Shown: positions 22,936 through 33,110 of the stretch, piece after piece | Numbering within the stretch: position 1 is the stretch's first letter | Layout: each line of letters starts with the position of its first letter | From: Spisula solida | Taxonomy: Eukaryota; Mollusca; Bivalvia; Venerida; Mactridae | Assembly (NCBI GenBank): GCA_947247005.1 | Contig: OX365947.1 | Coordinates: forward strand, 5,470,530-5,534,529 | Length of the DNA: 64,000 bases | Direction of reading: 5' to 3' | Program-made: the position numbers and the translations under genes | The notes under the pieces: generated by a model | What the model saw: the letters and a program-made list of their open reading frames with translations, nothing else | Database searches by the model: none | What the model was told of the DNA's origin: nothing

Positions 22936-23600
22936 AACAAGAGGGCCCAAAGGGCCATAGGTCACTCACCTGTCCTAGTAGTTTATGCACCCCTAATGGT
23001 AGCCTCTATTCCATGTACAAGGTTTTCATATTGTCTTATGCTTTATAATTTACATCACATTTAGACCCAATGACATATTGAAGTGATTTGACAGTGTGAC
23101 CCAGTTTTTGATCCCGGATGACCCAATATCGAACTTGACCTAGATTTGTTTAGATAATCATTGTGACCAAGTTTCATAAAGATTAGGCTAAAAATGTGAC
23201 CTGTAGTGACTACACAAGGTTTTCTATGATTTGACCTTGTGACCTTGTTATTGACCCCGGATGACCCAATATCGAACTTGACCTAGATTTTGTTGAGATG
23301 ATCGTTGTGACCAAGTTTCATAAAGATTTGGCCAAAATTGTGATCTCTAGTGACTACACAAGGTTTTTCTATTATTTGACCTTGTGACCTAGTTTTTGAC
23401 CCCGGATGACCCAACATCGAACTTGACCTAGATTTTGTTGAGATGATCATTGTGACCAAGTTTCATAATGATTAAGCTAAAACTGTGACCTCTAGTGTCT
23501 ACACAAGAAATTGTGGACGGACGGACGACGGGCGGACGGACGGACGACGGACGAAGAGTGATCACAAAAGCTCACTCTGTCACTTTGTGACAGGTGAGCT
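22936..23600 (+). mobile_element. Family B element, complete 665-bp copy
   Basis: Complete reference copy. The 5' end is aacaagagggcccaaagggc. The 5' subterminal ctcacctgtc at 22965-22974 is the exact complement of gacaggtgag at 23589-23598. About three 145-bp core units and a GACGGACG tract follow. The 3' hairpin is at 23569-23600, with 15/14-base arms around a TTT loop. It begins exactly where the previous family B copy ends, head to tail with no bases between. Confidence 0.88.
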
Positions 23601-23635
23601 AAAAATAGTGACCAATGGTTAAAAATATGAGTGTA

Positions 23636-23930
23636 AACAAGAGGGCCATGATGGCCCTAAATCACTCACCTGTTACAATTGATTCAATGCCAAGAAGGTA
23701 AAACAGCCTGCTATTAAACACTGTATGCAACTTAAGGCAATTAAGATAATTTGCCACATGTGTGCAATTAAAACTCTACAGCAAACAAGTGACCCTTGGG
23801 GCGGGGCCCTTTTGACCTCAGGGTCATAGTTTGATAGAGGATCACATAAAGCATATATGCAGGTCAGGTGTTTCGCACGATGAGGTTTAGTCATGTTGTT
23901 TATACAATATTTTTTATGGTACATTAGACT
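23636..23930 (+). repeat. 5' fragment of a related gagggcc-type element
   Basis: Begins aacaagagggccatgatggc and continues with cactcacctgtta, like family B. The interior (tgacccttggggcggggccc, tgacctcagggtcata) belongs to a different core, and no 3' hairpin follows. Truncated. Confidence 0.6.
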
Positions 23931-24271
23931 GTGACTGCTCCGAAAATGTGTATCAGAAAAGGGTCCAATGTCATTGTATGCATAATGAATACAATGGATA
24001 ATACTTTAAGATGGAGAAAATATGTTCCATGGTATGAGGTTCTTACCTTGATGTCAATATGGGCCACACTAGCATACCATGTGCATTAATAATGCTAACA
24101 GAAAACAAATTTCGAAAACCTGCTCGGAACAAATTATTTACTAATCATCAGTGGAACTTACAAAATTGATGTTTTGAATACATTTTTTGTAATAAGCAAA
24201 GTACATGATTTACTAGGAGTCAGCCTCATACACAACATATGAATGTACTTATAAGCCTTCAATCAACATAC

Positions 24272-24332
24272 CATTAACTGTTCCAACGAAGCAATATGCA
24301 AAGATTATCCACCATTGTTTACACAGAATCAT
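24272..24332 (-). CDS. Secreted cysteine-rich protein, signal-peptide exon
   Basis: Coding part of an exon that follows acceptor tttatatttgcag (ending 24338) and precedes donor GTATGT (24271). ATG at 24332-24330 opens MILCKQWWIIFAYCFVGTVN plus the first base of a Gly codon. The run WWIIFAYCFVG is a hydrophobic signal-peptide core, with cleavage likely just after TVNG. The phase matches the exon at 14834-15195 exactly. The exon has a 5-nt 5' leader (CAAAA), so at least one non-coding upstream exon must lie beyond 24338. The start was chosen because it is the only ATG and gives a signal peptide. Confidence 0.68.
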
Positions 24333-24338
24333 TTTTGC

Positions 24339-25089
24339 TGCAAATATAAAGAAAATACTATGATCTGAACAATTGTCATAAATTAAATACTTTATAAACC
24401 ATTCACAAAGTATCGAAGTTGGAAACTAACTATAATTATATATTTATAATAAATTTTTACAAGCCTGCGCTCTGTAAACGATTGTGCCCCGGTGGAAGCC
24501 TTTTAAAAAACATAAAACAAGTGCTGGACACTCGATTTTCATGTACTTGATAGTAACCCTAGCTCATCTGTGAGTGAAAATTCTGAAGGTAACAAGTACA
24601 GATAACTCATAAATATAGGTCACAGGATTACCAGCCTTGTGAGTATGGACTTGTGATGGTAAATAACTATATCGGATTTAAAATGGATACCTTTGACTGA
24701 GTCTTTGAGAAAATGTCATTTTTGTGTGAAAATTCAAAGTCAGACAAGGTGAATAACTCTTATAAAATTCTGGATAGATTTGTTTCCTCTTGTCAGTAGA
24801 TGTATACACTTAATGGCACTTCTAACGCTACCTTTTGAGTTTTACTGATATTTCCAAAACCTTCTGAGGCAAGCTTATCAAATTTTCACCTACCAGAGTT
24901 TAAAGCATGTGCATGTTGCTGCAGTCTAGTCAATTTAGAAACTGATGAATGTGAAAAATCGCATTAAAAGCATTATTTACGTCACCCGAATTTCAAAACT
25001 CACAAAATTAAACAGCATACTTATTAAGGATAAATTGAGTATTTTTAATTTTTTATTTCATCACTGTTTCAACAAGGCAGTCCAAAAGA
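24339..25089. other. Unassigned; possible 5' intron of the secreted-protein gene
   Basis: Should contain the intron upstream of the signal-peptide exon. No 5' UTR exon or promoter could be identified. AT-rich with no recognised repeat. Confidence 0.4.
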
Positions 25090-26612
25090 CAGCTATAATC
25101 CCCGCTGCATTAATGAACAGTGAGTCCAATAAGTTACACATTTGCTATGAGTTCATGCAATTTGGCCGAGGCGCTAAAAATTCAGGAGCTGATGGGAAAT
25201 GTAAGGTTCAAACCTTTGACCTTTTTACTGAGACTTTCCCTTTGAACGGACATGGTTAGAATGTGGGTTCTGTATGTCATCTTTATTAGTTGCACATTTG
25301 GTATCAGTTTCATGCGCGGCCGCCCACCCGCCCGTCCGCCCGCCCGCCAAGGGTGTTCCCATAATATGTCCTGTTTTTTAAACGGGCGTATAAAAATGGA
25401 ACGGACACGAATGTTAGATTCAAACCTTTAACCTTGAATTGTGACCTTGACCTTGATCCGGCATGATTTGAAAGTTGGTTCTGCACATCGTCTTTATTAG
25501 TTACATATTTGGTACAAGTTTCATGCAAATCGGCCCAGGCATTAAGGTAACCAAACAGACAAGAATGTACGATTCCAATCTTTGACGTTGAATTGTTACC
25601 ATGACCTTGAACCGGCATGGTTGGGATATGAGTTCTGCACATTATCTTTATAAGTTACACATTTGGTGCGAGTTTTATGCTATTCAGCTAAGGCATTAAA
25701 AAGTTATGGTACGGACACGAATGTAAGATTCAAACCTTTGACCTTGAATTGTGACCTTGACCCGGCATGGTTTGAATGTTGGTACTGCACGTCGTCTTTA
25801 TTAGTTACACATTTGGTATGAGTTTCATGTACTTCAGCTTAGGCATTAAAAAGTTATGAAACGGACAAGAATGTAAGATTCCAACCTTTGACATTGAACT
25901 GTGACCTTGAACTTGGACCAGCATGGTTGGAATGTGGGTTCTGCACGTCGTCTTTATTAGTTTCACATTTGGTATGGGTTTTATGCAATTCCGTCCAGGC
26001 ATTAAAACGTTACAGAACAGACACGAAATGTAAGATTCAAACTTTTGACCTTGAATTGTGACCTTGACCTTGAACCGGAATGGTTGGAGTGTGGGTACTG
26101 CACGTCGTCTTCATTAGTTACACATTTGGTATGAGTTTCATGCAATTCGGCCAAGGCATTAAAAAGTTAGAGAGCGGACACGATTTTGTTACGGACGGAT
26201 GGACAGCACCAATGCTATATGCCCCCCACTTATAAACAAGAGGGCCCAAAGGGCCATAGGTCGCTCACCTGTCCTAGTAGTTCACGCACCCCTAATGGTA
26301 GCCTCTATTGCATGAACAAGGTTTTCATATTGTCTTATGCTTTATAATTAATATCACATTTAGACCCAATGACATATTGAAGTGATTTGACCTTGTGACC
26401 TAGTTTTTGACCCCAGATGACCCAATATCGAACTTGACCTAGATTTTGTTGAGATGATCATTGTGACCAAGTTTCATAATAATTAAGGTAAAACTGTGAC
26501 CTCTAGTGTCTTCACAAGTAATTGTGGACAGACGGACGGACGACGGACGAAGAGTGATCACAAAAGCTCACTCTGTCACTTTGTGACAGGTGAGCTAATA
26601 AGTGTGGGGCAC
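25090..26612 (+). mobile_element. Tandem-core element (155-bp units) with family A tail
   Basis: Units marked by 'ctgcacgtcgtctttatta' or variants start at 25481, 25635, 25785, 25941 and 26098, spacing 150-157 bp. Earlier units are disrupted by a GC-rich insert around 25315-25350. The tail ggacagcaccaatgctatat at 26201 onward is identical to the family A tail at 18061, although the core differs. The 3' hairpin is split: its left half ends at 26234 and its right half resumes at 26597, with a family B element in the loop. Confidence 0.8.
26235..26596 (+). mobile_element. Short family B element inside another element's hairpin loop
   Basis: A 362-bp family B copy. The 5' end is aacaagagggcccaaagggc. 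The 5' subterminal gctcacctgtc at 26263-26273 is the exact complement of gacaggtgagc at 26585-26595. About one core unit and a GACGGACG tract follow, then the hairpin 26565-26596. Deleting it restores the host hairpin exactly as in the intact family A copy at 18081-18109 up to the loop, with no duplicated or lost base. Confidence 0.9.
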
Positions 26613-27011
26613 AATAAATGAAGAAAACTTGAATCATATGCAATATATATTATATAGATTGCAACATTGGAGAACTACTGGATACACATTGGAGATGCTT
26701 AAATCGACATAGTACATCAAACCATTACTGACATTACGAGCATCACAATGTCAGCTGAACATTTGAGAACACTGCAAGACTGGAGGTTTGGGACACAACA
26801 ACGAGGTTACAGGTGGCGATCGAATCAGACACACTGAGTGAGTTTCCCCACAAAAAGCGCCACAGTCGATGCTGTCACTCTACCCCTGGTCACAAATTAT
26901 AAGAGACTTCAGTTTCATTAGTTTTTGTATCCAACAAGCCATTTTGATAAGAATTGTTTTTGATCAGATTTAACCCATTTATAAATATCTGATAATTACC
27001 CTTATAGAGCA
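26613..27011. other. Unassigned
   Basis: No supported gene. A 31-codon frame from 26749 has no recognisable motif. Otherwise AT-rich non-coding. Confidence 0.4.
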
Positions 27012-28058
27012 GTAAACAATAAGTCATGAAGAATTGCAAGCAATACATAAGTCCCCTACCGGTTTGAAGCCATTTTCAATGTTTCAGTTGCCATAGCAAC
27101 CACGATTTTTGTCAGAATCAAAATATTTTCTAGACATGCATTATCCCCTATTGTCCCCTATTCACATTGTTTCATAAACCTTAAGCTTGGAAACTCCTTC
27201 AGTTATGTCAGGATCCAGATTTTTTGACAGACGGACGTTCTCCCTGACAAGTCTGTCAGTTTTGGTCCTGACGGGAGTTGTGGTTGCTATGGCAACAGAC
27301 ACATTGAAAATGGCTTTAAACCCGGGTAGGGGACTTCTGTATTGCTTACAATTTTTAATGACTTGTTCAATACGTCATATCTCAATTTGTTCAATTACAT
27401 CATTTTACTAATTGAAAGTAGGTCATCCGACTATACGGGCCTTTCAACGTTTTAATACTGTTATTTAACTTTTGAGACTAAAGGCTGCTAAAACTATGTA
27501 GTTCAGTAGTTTTACTGTTGTAACTAGGTCATTCAGCCTAGGCATTCAGCCTTTTGTTTGCTGAATCTTTTCTATTCAGCTTTTAAACAGCTTTCTGACA
27601 GATAAAGCTAGGCATTATAGTCATTTTGCTGTGGAAACTGGGTCATGAAGCTAGTTATAATTTATTGTACTTTTCGACAGCTTGGACTTGGGCGGATCTG
27701 CGATTGTTTAGTTGGGCTTTGTGTCTTTATGTGTTTCCTGTGCTCGGTTGGTTCAGTTGGGCATTGTGCTTTGTGTGTTTTTAATGTTTTCTGTGCCCGG
27801 CTGGTTAAGTTGAGTGCTGCCTTCCCTGTCTGACTTAATAATAATCTTTTTGACGTTGTGGGGTTTTCTTTTGTTCATCCATTTGTTTGTAAAACCACAT
27901 AAGCAACAATTTGCACCCCGTAAGCAACGGAATAATTAGAATCTAAATATAGCCTATTGTTCCACACCCCACAACTACAAGTGGGTGCGCACGGACCGAC
28001 AAGACGGGCGGAGGGCAAACCCATAGTCCCCTCCGGTCAAAAACCGGTAGGGGACTAA
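27012..28058 (+). mobile_element. Family D element (agtcccct termini)
   Basis: The 15-mer agtcccctaccggtt at 27050-27064 is the exact complement of aaccggtaggggact at 28042-28056, and the latter forms a 3' hairpin with agtcccctccggt at 28025. Inside, 27012-27107 is repeated inverted at 27264-27366 (both include gttgccatagcaacca). Inside, ~27759-27860 shares ~100 bp with the complement of 41189-41278. Exact 5' end uncertain because the inverted homology extends left of 27050. Non-coding. Confidence 0.65.
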
Positions 28059-28242
28059 TTACTTTCAAGCTGACTTCAGATTTTTACAATTTTTGACTGG
28101 GTAGGTGAGTACATGGTCACATCTCTCGATTATTACATTGGGACATCTAGACATGCTTAACATTTTACATATTTAGGCCAGAGCTCTTTGATTTTTCGTT
28201 ACTCGGACCCTCCTGCCCAATTTTTTGTCATTTTTAAAAAAC

Positions 28243-28525
28243 AAGAGGGCCAGGTCGCTCACCTGTTGTAGCAGTAGTTGCAAGACCTGTGATTTGACCT
28301 AGTGACCTAGTTCTTGGCCCAATATAACGTAATATTGCACTTGACCTAGATTTTGGATAGATGATCACTCTGACTAAGTTTCATCAGGATTAAGCTAAAA
28401 GTGAGACCTGTAGTGATTACACAAGGGTTTTTCTATGATTTGACCTTGTGACTTGTGACCCAATATCGAACATGACCTAGATTTTGTTGTGATGATTATT
28501 GTGACCAAGTTTCATAAAGAAGATA
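28243..28525 (+). repeat. Family B element, 5' fragment
   Basis: Starts aacaagagggccaggtcgct and caccaaagttt-type core units follow (gacctagattttg, gaccaagtttcataaaga). It is cut at ~28525, where family C begins, so it lacks a 3' hairpin. Confidence 0.7.
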
Positions 28526-28527
28526 AA

Positions 28528-29114
28528 AGCTCCGCGAGTCGCATGTGTCGCCTGACGACATGCACATTTGTCATGGAAAACTATCCACTATTGGGCTACA
28601 TATCGACTCACAAGAGTTCTATAGTCATCTGAACTAAAAACGACAAAGTGATGCTCTGGACAAAAAAATGTCACAGCAAGAAACATGCATACCTATCTAG
28701 GAGTCATTAATACTTATGGTGACAAAGTTATGCCACGGACAAGAAATGCTTATAAAATCAATCAAAGGGACAAAAATAAAAAATGGCACAAGGTAGAGTT
28801 ACGATTCTTGTGTACTGCACTTGGACTTTTGGTAAGAAACATGCATACCAAATTTCAAGTCATTCAACCTCTTGGTGACAAAGATACCTGCCGGACAAGA
28901 AATGCTCAAATTAAATCAATCTATGGGGAATAATTCAAAAACGATGAAAGGCAGAGTTATGGTTCTTGCGCACTGCACTTCAGCTTATTGCAAGAAACAT
29001 GCATACCAAATCTTGAGTCATTTGAACTTAAGGTCACAAAGTTATGCTCTGGACAAGCAATTTGTGACGCCGCAGCCAAAGTAACACCTATATGTCGCCT
29101 TTTCAGGCGACACA
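28528..29114 (+). mobile_element. Family C tandem-core element (~157-bp units)
   Basis: Units share aaacatgcatacca at 28681, 28837 and 28995, spacing 156-158 bp. The 5' subterminal tgtgtcgcctg at 28544-28554 is the exact complement of caggcgacaca at 29104-29114. The 3' hairpin is tgtcgcct / aggcgaca at 29093-29112 around TTTC. It has the same design as families A, B and D with a different sequence. The small open frames through it are shared between units and are not genes. Confidence 0.75.
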
Positions 29115-29398
29115 AAAATGATTCCTCCCCTCGTAATGCATTATTTGACCAAAATCCCATGCACAGGGGAGGATAACCGGAGTATATATATAGCGATGAT
29201 TTTTTAAAAACGTTTATAATATGCCTCTGAAACGGAAGTATTCCCGGGAAAAGGGGGCTCGGAAATGTTTTGGGGGAAGTGTTTTAACGTATTTCGCGAA
29301 ACAAACGAAACGGAGTTCAAAAGGAATGGTCCCTTCATTATGCATTTTATATGAAAATGTCGGGCATACGAGACTATTAAAATCCATATCTGACTGTA
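29115..29398. other. Unassigned; one unremarkable 63-codon frame
   Basis: A frame at 29221-29412 begins MPLKRKYSREKGARKC and is basic. It overlaps the palindromic element that follows and has no recognised domain, so it is not called as a gene. Confidence 0.4.
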
Positions 29399-29562
29399 TA
29401 TTTACGGAATGAACCTTATCTTACATTGAAATGCACATGGGACCAATACTTCAGTTAATTCCGTAAAATCCCAATCTTGTACTGGTATCAAGAAGAAGGG
29501 AATTAACTGAAGTGTCGCTTCCATGTGCATTTCAATGTAAATTTAGATTCATTCCGTAAATA
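29399..29562. mobile_element. Palindromic MITE-like element H1
   Basis: Arms 29399-29460 and 29501-29562 (62 bp each) are near-perfect inverted copies: tatttacggaatgaa ... ttcattccgtaaata, enclosing a 40-base spacer. It would fold into one long hairpin. Confidence 0.8.
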
Positions 29563-31077
29563 TATCTATAACAATTTTAATAGGCAGTGGCTATTCTTAC
29601 GGCTCTGTAAGAAAAGTGAAACAGTCCCGAAGTAGCTATTCTTACGGCAGTTTTATATGCAGTTATTTAATGGATAATTATGTTTACATTCTAAATGTAT
29701 TTATTGACATTTTTTTCAAAATGAATGAACACAGGTATCAAAAAATTGCAGTTCAATGAGTCCTTCCGTAATTGGAATTCTTTTGCACTTATCATCAAAG
29801 TTATAACTTATTTAAAGTCAACCGGCGAACAGGACAGAAATGACAGATGTCTTTGAAATATAATGTGATAATTAATCTTCTTCGATCGTAATGTAGTCAT
29901 TATCATTGTATTGTAACTTTGAGTAAAGAAACTACCTGTACTTAACAAAAGAATGTTAATTAACATTACTCATTAGGTGTTAAATTTCTAGTCTGTTCCA
30001 CGGAGCTGAATAGCAAACACTATATAAATTTGTCGTATAACACGTGGAAGAGTAAATTAAATTCCTAGATTTTGAGCAACTGTGTAGTTGGTGCATATTT
30101 AGCTAAACGGAAAATATACGCTTTATCATTATAATAACCACAAAGGCTTCCTCCTTAATTTCGTGATTAAGAAAAATCCTCGTCTTCCGAAGACTAAGAA
30201 AGTCTTACAGTTGTATTCATGGAGGCAGAGATCGAGTTCCTGTATTTAAAGTAAGTCACTGTTTTTATTATACATCGTAGGAGCGATAATATATAACACG
30301 AATTGTTAATTAACATTCTATTGTTAAGGTACAGATCGAACATTACTTTTAAAGGAGATCGGTACATTTAAATAAAACAGCTGTAAGCCTGAGAGGCTAT
30401 TCTTACGGGCGCGTAAGACGTTCATTCTACAGATTGATGAACAAAACAGCAAAACGTGTTGGCGCACTGATTTTCTTGTAAAATGTTTGACAGATACGTT
30501 ACACGTTACATTGACAGATACGTTACGTGGAACCCTGACAACTTTGTGTTTACAGCTTGAAGATTAGTATTTCTTCTTTAAAACTGGTTTGCTACGAAGA
30601 ATCTTGAAGAATCTATGTTGCAGAGAACATTACAATTATATGAATCAAAACGTATTATAGCATAAAAACGGTGATTTTGCCCATACGTTAACGGGACGAA
30701 AACCATGCGTTAACATAAAGATTCACACTAGAACGCGCTGTTAACGTCCAGTTTTACGTATGCTCATTTCAGGGCCTCGCCGACGAAAATAAACGGTTTT
30801 ACAGCGTCTTATGAACTGCAATTCCCCTTTTATTTGTAACTGCTAATTAATTTACCATAATATTTAAATAATAAATTTAAACAAACCCGCATTATCCATG
30901 TTTTCTTGGTATTTGCCGATCCCAGAAGTCGACGCTCATAACAAAAACTGTTATGACGTAACGTTTGTTTTCGCGACGTTACGTTTGTTTACGCGACATC
31001 GCCACAAAATCTCCCGCCAAAATGTAATTATTTCGAAATACAAACGCATCAATTGATGTTTTGTATGCTATATTAGC
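29563..31077. other. Unassigned
   Basis: About 1.5 kb AT-rich with no coding signature. The phrase ggctattcttacgg recurs around 29588, 29635 and 30393, a small dispersed motif. Confidence 0.4.
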
Positions 31078-31212
31078 GTTTACGCATGCTTTTTCGTGCT
31101 ATAACATCTGCAGAGTCACTCGGGAGCGTTGGTGCCCTCGCCCTAACGGGCTTAGGCACCAACCGTCCCTCGGGACTCTGCAGATGTTATAGCACGAAAA
31201 AGCATGCGTTAA
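31078..31212. mobile_element. Palindromic MITE-like element H2
   Basis: 59-base arms (31078-31136 and 31154-31212) around a 17-base spacer. acgcatgctttttcgtgcta opens the left arm and its complement closes the right. Only a few mismatches. A miRNA-type precursor is conceivable from shape but too long and too perfect; a MITE is more likely. Confidence 0.8.
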
Positions 31213-31494
31213 CCCTATATTGATAAACCACTCAAATTGAATCAATTATGAATTGAAAAACCATCGAAATTAGTATTTTGAGACTAAGCATGTCGGTTCA
31301 AATTTTCATCTCAACTTGTTCAGTTATCTGTAGAATGAACGAAGAATAGTCACTTCCATTTTAATATTTACGGAACGAAATAATGTACTGTATACATGTG
31401 CATTGCTAAATTCTGTTTGCCCATTTCATTAAATACATTTTCCATTTCGTTTAATAAATTAGTATACGTACTGAAAGTACTTTATTTGTTTAAT

Positions 31495-32638
31495 GGCAGT
31501 GGCTAGTCGTCCGGCGCCGGACGACTAGACAGCAAAATTAGTCGTCCGGCGCCGGACGACTAGACAGCGAAATTAGTCGTCCGTCAAAGGACGACTAGCA
31601 AACGCTACGTGCATTGGCTAGAGAACCGTCATTCTATTTCTACGCATTAGGCATCTACCTTATGATAAAAGCTATAATAAACTACGAATATAAGCAAGAC
31701 AGGTCAATGCCTTATCTGCAACCATTTAGTGATCGCCCGTGTATCTCCGTATATTGTCCGCCATATTGGAATGGTATAAACTGGTACTAATGAATGCAGA
31801 AATCGCTGTAAGGTTTTATAAAGCGCGACAAATAGCAATGATGCAGCTGTGTATTAGAAATGGTATTAGAAATAGAGCTAGAAGTAGTAAGGGAACAAAG
31901 AATGTTTCAATTACAGTATTATGAGGATTGTGAAAGTATTTTACTTCATGTTGAAAAAATGAAATTGCTGTGTAAGGTAATTGGCAGTGTGGAATGTGTC
32001 ACTGGTTATATAATAGTGTGAAAACAATGTTGCCGCTTATAAATGTTATCATGGTAGGCCCTATTGTTGTTGTCGTTGTATTTAAAATGAAACAAATAAA
32101 AAATACAATTGTAAATTTATTGTTTTGTATGTATGTGTCATTAAAACTGCGAATGAAAAATAGTTAATTGCCACATAATTAGCTTTGTTTGTGACACCTC
32201 GGCAAATTAACGTGCAAAGTTTGTTTTGCCAAATTGTCATCTTAACTGTATGTCACTTTAACACAACATTACCATTTCAATCAACTTGGATATTTTTGGC
32301 AATATTTATAGATCTCATGCCGACAACGATTTCCGTATTCATTCGTGCCAGTTTATACCATTCCAATATGGCGGACAATATACGGAGAATACACGGGCGA
32401 TCACAAATTGTTTGCAGATAAGGCATTGACATGTCTTGCCTATATACGTAGATAATTATAGCTTTTATTATAAGGTAAATGCCCAATGCGTAGAAATAGA
32501 ATGACGGTTCTCTAGCCAATGCACGTAGTGTTTGCTTGTCGTCCCTTGACGGACGACTAATTTCGCTGTCTAGTCGTCCGGCGCCGGACGACTAATTTCG
32601 CTGTCTAGTCGTCCGGTGCCGGACGACTAGCCACTGCC
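31495..32638. mobile_element. Mutator-like non-autonomous transposon, copy 1
   Basis: Terminal inverted repeats of about 316 bp (31495-31810 and ~32322-32638), starting ggcagtggctagtcgtccgg. A perfect 9-bp target duplication, TTGTTTAAT, flanks it (31486-31494 and 32639-32647). Each terminus holds tandem 35-bp units whose core is a perfect 24-bp palindrome of tagtcgtccggc with its complement. 9-bp duplications with long termini are the hallmark of Mutator-like (MULE) elements, but without a transposase this is inference. The interior has no full transposase. Confidence 0.9.
31863..32020 (+). other. Open frame inside the Mutator-like element
   Basis: Fifty-two codons open between the termini, with LEIELEVVREQRMFQLQYYE and a helical, charged composition, ending GYIIV-stop. 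The deleted copy at 61372-61450 keeps the same frame (LEIEVVMELRKFQLQYYED) before a stop. It has no start codon of its own. It could be a transposase scrap or a captured host exon, or simply copied DNA. Confidence 0.35.
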
Positions 32639-32647
32639 TTGTTTAAT

Positions 32648-33110
32648 ATCCAAGCTTCTTAAATGATCATGATCAAGTCTAAAAAGGAATCCACCCGATA
32701 GGATAACCGGATTGCCCTTAAAATACTCTACTTCCAATTATAAATGTGTCCCAATTACTGTAACTGATTAACGCTGTCTTTTTTATTTTTATGGTCCAAT
32801 ATGCTTAGTTTAACAAGAAATAAAATGTACACTTGCCTGCAGTTAATATATCAATTATCATTTATGATATCTAACCGTTCAGCTAGACCAGTTGAAGAAG
32901 GAAGTGATACTCCTGACCGGACTATGCTACAGTACTGTACTGTAATAGACCATCTTCTGTAACATAATATAAATTATAAATACACCATTGCAGGAACTCG
33001 GTAGTCTACTACAAGAGTTAATTAATTTTAAATATTTCCTCGTTGTACGACTAGTATACCGTACACAAAACACTAAGTTCTCTGTCGAGATGTTTACAAA
33101 TTACCTATTT
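32648..33110. other. Unassigned
   Basis: AT-rich, no supported feature. Confidence 0.4.

Larger units (their letters stand above)
15196..24271 (-). other. 9.1-kb intron of the secreted-protein gene
   Basis: Bounded by donor GTATGT at 24271-24266 and acceptor AG at 15197-15196, minus strand. It is filled mostly by transposable elements: a SINE, a CR1/L2-like LINE in the same orientation as the gene, a family A element inside the LINE, and two family B elements. Intron assignment rests on splice consensus and phase match, not on transcript evidence. Confidence 0.6.

Noticed and set aside
24945..25259. 104-codon plus-strand frame
   Set aside because: Its C-terminal half lies in the first unit of the 155-bp tandem core; no domain recognised.
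29221..29412. Basic 63-codon frame, MPLKRKYSREKG...
   Set aside because: It ends inside the arm of palindrome H1 and has no recognisable motif.
31078..31212. microRNA precursor
   Set aside because: 59-bp near-perfect arms are longer and better paired than a typical pre-miRNA, and several similar palindromes nearby suggest MITEs.
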